NCBI RefSeq assembly: GCF_943913695.1
Contig: NZ_CALTZE010000075.1
Coordinates: 1-20,256, forward strand
Length of the DNA stretch: 20,256 nucleotides
Source: an uncultured Marmoricola sp.
GTDB taxonomy: Bacteria > Actinomycetota > Actinomycetes > Propionibacteriales > Nocardioidaceae
Direction: 5' to 3'
Shown: positions 1 to 6,863 of the stretch, one piece after another
Numbering within the stretch: position 1 is the stretch's first letter
Layout of the letters: each line of letters opens with the position of its first letter
Made by a program: the position numbers and the translations under genes
Notes under the pieces: model-generated
Told to the model about the DNA's origin: nothing
Database searches by the model: none
What the model saw: only the letters and a program-made list of their open reading frames with translations

Positions 1-996
1 GAGCAGCACCTCGCGCACCGCCGCCGCGGAGACCTTGGAGCCGCCGACGTTGATCTCGTCGGAGTCGACGCGCCCGGTCACCAGCACCCGGCCGTCGGCG
101 ACCACGACCGCGTCGCCGGTGCGCAGCGGGCCGTCGAGCCCCTCGCCGTGGTGGGGCGAGGTGATCACCAGCTCGCCGTCGACCACGTCGAGGACCGGGC
201 GGCCGGCGACCTCGCGGCCGAGCCACTCCTCGGGGAACCCCGCGCGGCCGTCGTGCACGACGATCGCGGCGCCGGCCTCGGAGGAGGCGTAGATCCAGGA
301 GACCCGCGCCTGCGGGAAGACCTCGCGCAGCTGGTCGAGGACGGCCTGGTCGACGGGCTCGCCCCCCAGCGTCGCCTGCTCGAGCGGCATCCGGGCGAGG
401 TCGGAGCCGTGCGCCATCAGTGCCTGCCGCCAGAAGGTGGGCGTGCCGGAGACCGCGGTGACGCCGTGCTCGACCGCGGCCTCGAGCCACTCCTCGCCCG
501 AGGTCGCGTCGACCACGATGAGGTCCTGGCCCTCCACGCCGAGGCCCAGCGTGACCACCTGCCACCAGGCGTAGGTGCCGGGCGAGTAGGGGCACAGCCA
601 GCGCCGGGGCGGCAGCTGGCCGGTCACGGTCGTCAGGGAGGCCAGCGTGTGGCCCACCCGCTTGGGCCGACCGGTGGAGCCAGACGTGAGCAGCCACAGG
701 CGTCCGGGCTCGGGGTCACGGGGGGTCTCGGGCGGCGTCACCGCTCCGTCGGGGTCGACCAGGTGGAAGCCGGCCTCGGAGAGCTCGCGGCGCAGCTCGG
801 GCTCCAGGCGCCCCTCGGCGACGACGAGCAGCTCGACTCCGTCGCGCACGTGGGCCGCCACCGCGGGCAGCGCATCGAAGCCCCGGCGTACGACCACGGC
901 GCAGGGCGAGGGCAGCTCGGGGACCTCGAGGTCCGCCCACGTCGTACGCCGCCCCGAGGCGCCGTCGACGAGCTCGTTGCGGTCGGGGAGGGGCAC
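1..996 (-). CDS. AMP-dependent adenylate-forming ligase (acyl-AMP/acyl-ACP ligase-like), 3' end outside window
   Basis: ANL-superfamily adenylating enzyme; 332 residues are visible and the reading frame stays open to the window edge. Motifs seen are the ATP-binding P-loop LLTSGSTGRPKRV at residues 102-114, the substrate-pocket/A5 region IYASSEAG at 235-242, the LRTGD aspartate motif at 291-295, and the hinge GRVDSDEINVGGSKV at 308-322, after which the small C-terminal domain continues off-window. The P-loop lies near residue 105 rather than the 160-190 usual in full acyl-CoA ligases, so the N-terminal subdomain is short, as in compact MenE-like ligases. The GTG start at 996 lies 4 nt after the carrier-protein stop, so the pair is probably translationally coupled. 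By family knowledge it activates a carboxylic acid with ATP. That the acceptor is the adjacent carrier protein is inference from position, and the substrate is unknown. No ATG was found upstream; GTG is the best start visible. Confidence 0.85.
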   Translation of the reverse strand, partial: MPLPDRNELVDGASGRRTTWADLEVPELPSPCAVVVRRGFDALPAVAAHVRDGVELLVVAEGRLEPELRRELSEAGFHLVDPDGAVTPPETPRDPEPGRLWLLTSGSTGRPKRVGHTLASLTTVTGQLPPRRWLCPYSPGTYAWWQVVTLGLGVEGQDLIVVDATSGEEWLEAAVEHGVTAVSGTPTFWRQALMAHGSDLARMPLEQATLGGEPVDQAVLDQLREVFPQARVSWIYASSEAGAAIVVHDGRAGFPEEWLGREVAGRPVLDVVDGELVITSPHHGEGLDGPLRTGDAVVVADGRVLVTGRVDSDEINVGGSKVSAAAVREVLL

Positions 997-1000
997 GGGC

Positions 1001-1252
1001 TCAGGCGTGCTGGATCTCGGCCAGCAGGTCGAGCACGTCGGCCACGGTGGTGATCTGGCGCAGTCCGGCCGCCTCGAAGTTGAGCTCCTCGTCGATCTCG
1101 TCCTCCACGCGCAGGGCGAGCTCGGAGAAGTCGAGGGAGCGGAAGCCGATCTCGCGCAGGTCGGCGGACTCGTCGGCGGGGAGGGTCTTGCCCTGGGCCT
1201 GGAGCACCTCGGACATGAGGACGCGCAGCTGCTCACGGGGGACGACGCTCAT
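1001..1252 (-). CDS. Acyl carrier protein
   Basis: An 83-residue acidic helical protein of the phosphopantetheine-carrier family. The prosthetic-group site is Ser39 within IGFRSLDFSEL (residues 35-45), a variant of the usual LGxDSL with Arg in place of Asp before the serine. Length matches a stand-alone ACP. In the cell it would be modified by a phosphopantetheinyl transferase and carry an acyl or aminoacyl thioester. It is first in a two-gene minus-strand unit with the adenylating ligase and is divergent from the PseH-like acetyltransferase. No fatty acid or polyketide synthase gene is nearby, so a role in loading an acyl group for sugar modification is plausible but inferred. No clear Shine-Dalgarno precedes the ATG; a TAGTCT -10-like hexamer lies 6 nt upstream, compatible with a leaderless transcript. 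Confidence 0.88.
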   Translation of the reverse strand: MSVVPREQLRVLMSEVLQAQGKTLPADESADLREIGFRSLDFSELALRVEDEIDEELNFEAAGLRQITTVADVLDLLAEIQHA

Positions 1253-1258
1253 GGCGGC

Positions 1259-1268
1259 AGACTACCGT
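1259..1268. promoter_or_regulatory. Candidate bidirectional -10 element between ACP and pseH-like genes
   Basis: The 61-nt divergent gap contains AGACTACCGT. Read leftward it gives TAGTCT (1264-1259) and read rightward TACCGT (1263-1268); both fit the actinobacterial TANNNT -10 pattern and share the central TA. The leftward element sits where transcription would begin at or next to the ACP ATG (leaderless); the rightward one would give a leader of about 40 nt carrying the AAGGAGAGG ribosome-binding site at 1304-1312. No convincing -35 was found on either side. This is pattern-based and unproven. Confidence 0.3.
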
Positions 1269-1313
1269 TGGGCAGCCGCCCACCCGGGCGCGCCGTCCAC
1301 CCGAAGGAGAGGC

Positions 1314-1838
1314 ATGCTGCGCGAGGCGCACGACGACGAGGTGCCGCGAATGCGCGAGTGGCGCAACCAGCCCGCCAACCGCGAGGTCAGCATCCAGCAG
1401 CACGAGATCTCCCCCGAGGAGCACGCCGCCTGGTGGGAGCGCGTGTGCGAGGACCCGGCCCGTCGCGTGCTCGTCTTCGAGAGCGGCGGCCGCGCGCTCG
1501 GCGTGGTCTCGTTCTTCGACCTCGAGCCCGCCGAGGCCCCCCGCGAGGGCGCCTGGGGCTTCTACCTCGACCACGACACCGTCGAGCGCGAGGGACTGGC
1601 CATGACCGCCTGGATGCAGGTGATGCGCGAGGCCGTCGACCACGCCTTCGACGAGCTCGGCCTGGAGGTGCTCACCGGAGAGGTGCTCGCGCACAACGAG
1701 GCCGTGCGCAGCATGAACAGGCGCTTCCGCTTCACCGAGGGCGAGCCCGAGGAGCGCGAGGTCGACGGCCGCTCGATCACCGTGCTCCCGCTCGCCCTCC
1801 ACCGGGACCAGCGCCGCCGCAGGAAGGACCCCCGATGA
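1314..1838 (+). CDS. pseH: PseH-like GNAT N-acetyltransferase
   Basis: A 174-residue GNAT-fold acyltransferase. The N-terminal MREWRNQPANREVS region (residues 13-26) resembles the WRN signature near the start of PseH and RimJ-like enzymes, and the C-terminal EVLAHNEAVRSMNRRFRF (123-140) is the usual acetyl-CoA-side helix and strand. The glycine-rich acetyl-CoA loop is weak (EREGLA, 91-96). In the Pse pathway PseH acetylates N4 of UDP-4-amino-4,6-dideoxy-N-acetyl-beta-L-altrosamine. The assignment rests on family resemblance plus the overlap with pseI (ATGA at 1835-1838). ATG at 1314 was chosen because AAGGAGAGG ends 1 nt upstream and the family N-terminus begins here; the frame is open further upstream without similarity. 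The donor could be something other than acetyl-CoA, given the divergent carrier protein and ligase. Confidence 0.8.
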   Translation: MLREAHDDEVPRMREWRNQPANREVSIQQHEISPEEHAAWWERVCEDPARRVLVFESGGRALGVVSFFDLEPAEAPREGAWGFYLDHDTVEREGLAMTAWMQVMREAVDHAFDELGLEVLTGEVLAHNEAVRSMNRRFRFTEGEPEEREVDGRSITVLPLALHRDQRRRRKDPR

Positions 1839-2896
1839 CCGGCATCGACGTCACCGCGCCCCACGGCACCCGCAGCATCGGCGCCGACCACCCGCCCTTC
1901 GTGATCGCCGAGATGTCGGGCAACCACAACGGCGACCTCGAGCGGGCGCTGGAGATCGTGCGGGCCGCGGCCGAGGCCGGCGCCGACGCGATCAAGATCC
2001 AGACCTACACCGCCGAGACCATCACCCTCGACGTCGACTCGCCGCTCTTCCGGCTCAGCGACGACCACCCGCTGTGGCCGGGGCGCCGGCTCTACGAGCT
2101 CTACGAGGAGGCCCACACCCCCTGGGCGTGGCACGAGCCCATCTTCGCGCTGGCCGCCGAGCTGGGGCTGGTCGGCTTCTCGGCCCCCTTCGACCCCACG
2201 GCCGTCGACTTCCTGCGGGGCCTCGGCGTGCCCCTGATGAAGTCGGCCTCCAGCGAGATCACCGACCTGCCGCTGATCCGCGCGATCGCCGGGGCCGGCG
2301 TGCCCACCATCATCTCCACGGGCACCGCGACGCTGGGCGAGGTGGACGCGGCGGTGCGCGCGGCCCGCGGTGTCGGCAACGAGGACCTCGTGGTGCTCTC
2401 CTGCACGGTGTCCTACCCGGCGCCCCCCGAGGCCTCCAACCTGCGCGGCATCCCGGTGCTGCGGCAGGCGCTCGACGTCGAGGTGGGCCTCTCCGACCAC
2501 ACCGCCGGCATCGGCGCGTCCGTGGCCGCGGTCGCCCTCGGCGCCACGGTCGTGGAGAAGCACGTCACGCTCTCCCGCGACGACGGTGGCGTCGACTCCG
2601 CCTTCTCCCTGGATCCCGGCGAGCTGGCCTCGCTCGTGCGGGAGTGCCGGATCGCCTGGCAGGCCCTAGGCGAGGCCCGCATCGGCCCCAAGCAGGTCGA
2701 GGCCGAGGGGCTGCGCTTCCGGCGCTCGCTCTTCGTCACCCGCGACGTGCGCGCGGGCGAGGTCGTCTCGGCCGACAACGTGCGCTCGGTGCGCCCGGCC
2801 GACGGCCTGCCGCCCGACAGCTTCGCCGACCTCGAGGGGCGCGCCTTCCGGGTCGACGTGGCCAAGGGCACACCGATGTCGCTCGACCTGCTCTAG
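1835..2896 (+). CDS. pseI: Pseudaminic acid synthase PseI
   Basis: A 353-residue NeuB-family synthase that condenses phosphoenolpyruvate with 6-deoxy-AltdiNAc to give pseudaminic acid in the cytoplasm. The N-terminal TIM barrel has AEMSGNHNG at 25-33 (the EMSGNHN form favoured by Pse synthases), metal- and substrate-site residues in GLSDHT (His222) and VEKHVTLSRDDGGVDSAFS (Glu241, His243; the DGGVDSAFS segment is characteristic of PseI), and CTVSYPAPPE at 190-199. The C-terminal SAF/antifreeze-like domain spans about 296-353, with RRSLFVTRDVRAGE at its start. Length is normal. It overlaps the acetyltransferase by 4 nt and has AGGAAGGA 6 nt before the ATG. A sialic or legionaminic acid synthase is the alternative; the motif details and the pseB/C/G neighbours favour Pse. 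Confidence 0.93.
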   Translation: MTGIDVTAPHGTRSIGADHPPFVIAEMSGNHNGDLERALEIVRAAAEAGADAIKIQTYTAETITLDVDSPLFRLSDDHPLWPGRRLYELYEEAHTPWAWHEPIFALAAELGLVGFSAPFDPTAVDFLRGLGVPLMKSASSEITDLPLIRAIAGAGVPTIISTGTATLGEVDAAVRAARGVGNEDLVVLSCTVSYPAPPEASNLRGIPVLRQALDVEVGLSDHTAGIGASVAAVALGATVVEKHVTLSRDDGGVDSAFSLDPGELASLVRECRIAWQALGEARIGPKQVEAEGLRFRRSLFVTRDVRAGEVVSADNVRSVRPADGLPPDSFADLEGRAFRVDVAKGTPMSLDLL

Positions 2897-2916
2897 CCAA
2901 GGTCGCGGACCGGCGC

Positions 2917-3933
2917 TCAGTCGTTGACGATGCGCAGGCCCCAGTCGGGGGTGAGCAGCTCGCCGCCGACGTCGAGCCGGGCTCGCACGTAGGCCGGCCC
3001 GCTGCCCTCGGGCAGCACGACGTGGAAGCCGTCGTCGCGCACGTCGACGGCCTGCTCCTGCAGCAGCGTCTCGCCGGTCATGGTCACCGCGTCGACGACG
3101 GCGCGCTGCGCCGTGCCGAGTCGGCGGTCGCCGGCGACCTGGCGGGCCGCCCGCACGGGGTGCTTGACCTTCGCGCGCCGCCCCAGCAGGCGCCGGTCGG
3201 CGCCGACCGAGGGCCACAGCCGCAGGTGGGTCGGGCCGCCGCTGGGGTTGACCACGAAGCCGCCGGGCAGCGCCGGGGAGACCTGGTGGTCCGCCATCGG
3301 CGGCCGCCCGGTGGACAGGTAGGGCCGCACCGGGCTCTCGAGCGGCTCGACCTTGAGGACCCCGACCGCCATGCCGACCAGCGAGTCGACCATCAGCCGG
3401 TCCGAGAGCCACGGCGGCACGAACTCGGGCTGCTGGAAGCTGATCACCACCAGGCCGGAGTCGTCGATGTCGTCGGCCCGCAGCTCCATGCTCAGCGACT
3501 GCCGCACGGTCCACTGCGGGTCGCTCGCGCGCGACGCGTGCAGGGCGAGCGCCCGCGGCCGTCCCTGCACCGAGACCTCCACCAGGCGGTGCTGGTCGGA
3601 GAGGTCGGGGATGTCGTCCTCGTCGAACTCGGTGATGCCGGCCATCCGCTGCTGCTGGCGGAACCACAGGCTGGTCGCGAGCCGGTCGACCACCAGCCGC
3701 ACCGTCAGGCGCAGGTCCTGGTCGGGCAGCACCAGCTTGACGCCCGCCAGCCCCGAGGGACGCACGAAGCGGATCAGCCGGTGGTAGCCGCGGTTGGCGC
3801 CGTCGAGCACGCACAGCGCCGTGTGGCCCCGCACCAGCCCGCCCGGGGCGGCCAGCGCCTCGACCGGCTCGTCGAACTCGGTGGAGAGCGCCAGCGTCGG
3901 CAGCTCGAAGTTGTGGTGCGTCGAGGCGCTCAC
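2917..3933 (-). CDS. Unrecognised 338-residue protein coupled to the glycosyltransferase
   Basis: I do not recognise this family. The start is GTG at 3933, sharing GTGA with the glycosyltransferase stop, which strongly suggests translational coupling. There is no signal peptide or membrane span. The protein looks like two parts: residues 1-240, with strand-rich segments and an acidic stretch TEFDEDDIPDLSD (101-113), and a C-terminal strand-rich part (about 275-338) ending in TPDWGLRIVND. A basic linker (about 247-271, many Arg and Lys) separates them. The C-terminal part could be a beta-sandwich accessory domain; that is an impression, not a match. Convergent pseI ends 20 nt away. Tight coupling points to a partner or accessory role for the transferase. 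Confidence 0.8.
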   Translation of the reverse strand: MSASTHHNFELPTLALSTEFDEPVEALAAPGGLVRGHTALCVLDGANRGYHRLIRFVRPSGLAGVKLVLPDQDLRLTVRLVVDRLATSLWFRQQQRMAGITEFDEDDIPDLSDQHRLVEVSVQGRPRALALHASRASDPQWTVRQSLSMELRADDIDDSGLVVISFQQPEFVPPWLSDRLMVDSLVGMAVGVLKVEPLESPVRPYLSTGRPPMADHQVSPALPGGFVVNPSGGPTHLRLWPSVGADRRLLGRRAKVKHPVRAARQVAGDRRLGTAQRAVVDAVTMTGETLLQEQAVDVRDDGFHVVLPEGSGPAYVRARLDVGGELLTPDWGLRIVND

Positions 3934-5639
3934 GACCCCACCGCCGCGGCGGTCTCGCCCAACGGGCCGACGGGGGCGATCATGTCGGCCACCGCTGCGC
4001 TGTCGCGGTGCCAGTCGATGCGCGTGAGCAGCGGGTCGCGCCGCTGCCAGAGCCGGCGTACGGCGGTGAACGCGGCGTCGGCGTCGCACTCGGACTGGAG
4101 CATGTTGATCGAGACCAGGTCGAAGAGCTGGTCGTTCTCGCCGACCGCCCAGTGCTGCACCAGGCCCGACGGCACGTCGGCGCCGGAGCGGTAGAACCAC
4201 GCCCAGAGCCGCGCGCGCTGCACCTGCTCGGGGGTGATCAGGGGGCGCCCGTCGAGCAGCGCCTGGACCTGGTCGTCGAGCACCTCGAAGTATTCCTCCG
4301 GCGACTCGGTGACGGTGGTGAAGCCGAGCTTGCTCCACTCCGACCAGCCGCACTGGAGCGCGGGGATGCCGAGCACGGTGTACTCGTTGCTGACGCTGCC
4401 GCGCACGGTGACGACCAGGTCGGTCAGCGCGGTCAGGAAGTTCTTGGACAGGTCCATGCTGCGCATGAACTTGAGGTGGTCGTGGCCGCCCCACCGCTCG
4501 GCGCAGCGGTCGAAGAAGCCCTCGACGTCGTAGTTGCGCTGGTGGGGGTGGTCGAGGAAGAGCCAGTTGGCCTCGGGGTGCTCCACGGCGTGCTCGGCGG
4601 TGCGCTCGAACCACTCGCCGAGGTCGCCGAAGGCCTCGACGTTGGTGCCGAGGGCGTCGGAGACGGCGTGGTTGAAGACGCTCACCGTGGGCTTGGTGGG
4701 GTCGAGGCCGGTGCGGCGCGCGGCGTAGGTGCGGATCACGGTGCGCTCCTCGGGACCGTGCAGGTCGACCGTGGAGAAGCCGCGCCCGGCCCGCCACCAC
4801 GACGGACGCCCCAGCGTGGCCTTGGCGCGGTAGGTGGTGAGCTCGGAGCCCCGGGCGAGCACGTCGCGGTGCGGCCAGACGTGCTGCTCGAAGAACTCGC
4901 CGACCTCCTCGGTCAGCACGGCCCGCACCGGTCGGCCGGGCTCGACCCGCTCGGGCCAGATCGCGTAGGCCTTGAGGTTGCCGGTGGCCTGGGTGAAGAG
5001 CACGGGCACGTCGTGGCGCAGCGCGACCTCGACCGCGAGGCCGAAGTTGTTGTAGTCGACGTGGCTGGTGACCAGCGCGACCACGTCGTTGTTGGCCACC
5101 AGGGCCTCATAGAGCCGGGCGAACTCCACGCTGCGCGCCGTGACCTCGGCGAGCTTGTCGCGGTGCTCCTGGCTCTGGTCGAGCCGAGCGGCGCGCACGA
5201 CGCGGCAGGCCGTGGCGTAGACGAGCCGGTCGAAGTCGTCCGGGTCGAGGTCGGCCTGCGGGAGGTCTCCGGCCAGGTCGACCCCGCCCACGACCTGCGG
5301 CTGCGCCGTGCCGGCGATGCGCTCGTCGACGAGTGTGTGCAGGTCGACGACGGCCTCGGCGCCGTAGGCCCGGGCCAGCTCGGTGATCTCACCGAGGTCG
5401 AAGTGGGTCCAGGCGACGGTGTTCCAGTCGTCGTCGGCGCCGCTGTAGACGATCACGCGCGCCGGCTCCATGCGTCGCAGCGCGTTGGCCACCGTGAGGT
5501 TGCGCAGCGTGACCCGGAGGTCCTGGGTCATCCCCTCCACGAGGATCACCCGCTCGCCCGCAGGCAGCACGTTGGTCGACCAGAACGCCGACGCCGTCTC
5601 GCAGAACGGCTTGAAGTTCGTCAGCTCCCGATCGACCAC
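3930..5639 (-). CDS. Probable GT-B-like surface-carbohydrate glycosyltransferase
   Basis: A 569-residue cytoplasmic protein with no membrane span. Two Rossmann-like halves are suggested by strand-helix patterns: an N-terminal part with TSHVDYNNFGLAVEVAL (191-207) and a C-terminal part with PTVSVFNHAVSDALGTN (317-333), WLFLDHPHQRNYD (359-371) and TVRGSVSNEYTVLGIPAL (411-428). The last motif, with Ser and Glu before a GIPAL strand, resembles the donor-binding region of capsule and teichoic acid transferases that use sugar nucleotides. Its position just after pseG makes it the best candidate in the window for the enzyme that transfers Pse from CMP-Pse, but donor and acceptor are inferred. GTG at 5639 was chosen as the first start after pseG; no Shine-Dalgarno precedes it and a hairpin abuts it, so expression probably depends on pseG translation. 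Confidence 0.7.
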   Translation of the reverse strand: MVDRELTNFKPFCETASAFWSTNVLPAGERVILVEGMTQDLRVTLRNLTVANALRRMEPARVIVYSGADDDWNTVAWTHFDLGEITELARAYGAEAVVDLHTLVDERIAGTAQPQVVGGVDLAGDLPQADLDPDDFDRLVYATACRVVRAARLDQSQEHRDKLAEVTARSVEFARLYEALVANNDVVALVTSHVDYNNFGLAVEVALRHDVPVLFTQATGNLKAYAIWPERVEPGRPVRAVLTEEVGEFFEQHVWPHRDVLARGSELTTYRAKATLGRPSWWRAGRGFSTVDLHGPEERTVIRTYAARRTGLDPTKPTVSVFNHAVSDALGTNVEAFGDLGEWFERTAEHAVEHPEANWLFLDHPHQRNYDVEGFFDRCAERWGGHDHLKFMRSMDLSKNFLTALTDLVVTVRGSVSNEYTVLGIPALQCGWSEWSKLGFTTVTESPEEYFEVLDDQVQALLDGRPLITPEQVQRARLWAWFYRSGADVPSGLVQHWAVGENDQLFDLVSINMLQSECDADAAFTAVRRLWQRRDPLLTRIDWHRDSAAVADMIAPVGPLGETAAAVGS

Positions 5640-5640
5640 G

Positions 5641-5662
5641 GACCCGTTTATACCAACGGGTC
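5641..5662 (-). other. Perfect 8-bp hairpin over the pseG stop and next start
   Basis: Inverted repeat GACCCGTT / AACGGGTC (5641-5648 and 5655-5662) with a 6-nt loop. It spans the pseG stop codon (5648-5650) and ends 1 nt before the GTG of the glycosyltransferase (5637-5639), covering the place where its ribosome-binding site should be. There is no U-tract, so a classical intrinsic terminator is unlikely; a translational-coupling or RNA-processing element is possible. It could also be chance. Confidence 0.5.
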
Positions 5663-6757
5663 GGTGCCGCGCCGCCGCGACGTGGCCGCAAGGGCGCTCG
5701 CGACCCGCTCACGCCCGCGGCCGTCGACGAGCGCCGCACCGGCGCGACGCAGGGCGGCGCGCTCCCCGGCGTCGTCGAGCAGCCTGCGCAGGGTCGCGAC
5801 CGGCTCCTCGGGGGCCGGCGCGGCGCGCAGGTCGGCGAGCCGTCCGAGGGTCGCGGCCACCCCCGACGCCGCGACCCGCTCGTAGGCCTGGTCCTGGTTG
5901 GCGGCGACGCTCACGAAGGCGCACGCCGCGCCCAGGCAGAGCAGCTCCCACGAGGAGGTGCCGCACGCGCTCACCACCAGGTCCGCGTCGCCGACCTCCT
6001 GCACCAGCCGGTCGGTCGGCCCGATCACCACCACCTCCTGTCCCGGCCCGGTCGCGAGGCCGGTCAGCTCCGCGGCCAGCTCGGTGCGGGGCGCCACCAC
6101 GCGCAGCCGCAGCGGGCGGCCGGTGGCGAGCAGCAGGCGTACGACGACCGGTCCCGCGCCGAAGGCGTCGGTGCCGCCGAAGAACGCGAGGACGCGTGGC
6201 GGTCCCGGCCGCTCACCCCGGGACGCGGGGTCGCGGCGCCCGGCGCGCACCTCCTCGCGCATCAGGGCGTGGTCGAGGCCCGCCAGCCGGCGGGCGCCCG
6301 GCGGCACCGGCCAGTGGTCGGCCTCCGCGCCGATGTTCTGGTCGAGCAGCAGGTCACCGTCGACGCCCGCGGTGTCGCCGTCGACCAGGCTGAGCAGCGG
6401 CCACCGCTCCCGCAGCGCCCGATAGGCGGCCAGCGAGGTGTCGTAGGAGTCGACCACGACGGCGACCGGCGCGAGCGCGGCGACCTGTCGTAGGCGGTCG
6501 GCCTCGTCAGGCTCCGGGCTCACCCAGCTCAGCCCCCGAGACTCCACGGCGCTCCGAGCGAGCTCGACGGAGCCCACCTCGGCACAGAAGACGACCTCGA
6601 GACCCCGGTCGCGCAGCTCCTCGGCCAGCGCGACGCAGCGCATCACGTGCCCGACCCCCCGCTCCGGCCCGACGTCGCACCAGACCACGACCCGACCGAC
6701 GGGACCCGGTGCACCGACCGGACCAGCCGCCTCGTCGGCCTCCACCGGCTCCCCCAT
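5648..6757 (-). CDS. pseG: PseG-like UDP-sugar hydrolase
   Basis: A 369-residue MurG-like hydrolase that releases UDP from UDP-2,4-diacetamido-2,4,6-trideoxy-beta-L-altropyranose to supply the substrate of PseI. The signature VWCDVGPERGVGHVMRC at residues 25-41 contains the conserved His37 (equivalent of the catalytic His near the N-terminus of Campylobacter PseG) in the G-x-GH-x-x-R context. The C-terminal half has FFGGTD (192-197), SACGTSSWELLCLG (263-276) and AANQDQ (285-290), which form the nucleotide-binding side. Start at 6757: ATG with GGGGAGG about 10 nt upstream; the open frame extends to 6931 without family similarity and would cross the divergent pseB start. The first 20 residues are Gly/Pro/Ala-rich and probably disordered. 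First gene of the minus-strand arm. Confidence 0.87.
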   Translation of the reverse strand: MGEPVEADEAAGPVGAPGPVGRVVVWCDVGPERGVGHVMRCVALAEELRDRGLEVVFCAEVGSVELARSAVESRGLSWVSPEPDEADRLRQVAALAPVAVVVDSYDTSLAAYRALRERWPLLSLVDGDTAGVDGDLLLDQNIGAEADHWPVPPGARRLAGLDHALMREEVRAGRRDPASRGERPGPPRVLAFFGGTDAFGAGPVVVRLLLATGRPLRLRVVAPRTELAAELTGLATGPGQEVVVIGPTDRLVQEVGDADLVVSACGTSSWELLCLGAACAFVSVAANQDQAYERVAASGVAATLGRLADLRAAPAPEEPVATLRRLLDDAGERAALRRAGAALVDGRGRERVASALAATSRRRGTDPLV

Positions 6758-6804
6758 CTCGTGCGCGCCTCCCCGGCCCGCCGGGACGGTCGGCGGCAGG
6801 CGCC

Positions 6805-6814
6805 ACGGTATCGT
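6805..6814. promoter_or_regulatory. Candidate bidirectional -10 element between pseG and pseB
   Basis: The 106-nt divergent gap contains ACGGTATCGT. Leftward this reads TACCGT (6810-6805) and rightward TATCGT (6809-6814), overlapping on the same central TA. Predicted leaders are about 40 nt on both sides, with GGGGAGG before pseG and GGAAGGG (6850-6856) before pseB. An 8-bp palindrome CTCGCGAG follows directly at 6815-6822 and could be an operator. No clear -35 is seen. Pattern-based only. Confidence 0.35.
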
Positions 6815-6863
6815 CTCGCGAGTTCTCGACCTCGCCACACGCACGCCTCGGAAGGGCCCCACG

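Noticed and set aside
1835..2896. Sialic acid (NeuB) or legionaminic acid synthase
   Set aside because: The EMSGNHNG and DGGVDSAFS segments and the presence of an inverting PseB, PseC and PseG favour Pse; no NeuC/LegG-type epimerase is present.
2897..2916. Terminator between convergent pseI and the unknown gene
   Set aside because: Only a 4-bp GGTC/GACC pairing is present in the 20-nt gap, too weak to call.
2074..4194. A 706-codon plus-strand frame running through pseI into the unknown gene
   Set aside because: It is a frame shadow of pseI in its first part and antisense to the 338-residue gene in the second; the composition is Arg/Gly/Ala-rich without motifs.
5641..5662. Hairpin as an intrinsic terminator of pseG
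   Set aside because: There is no U-tract after the stem, and the next gene begins within 2 nt, so termination here would not make sense for an operon.
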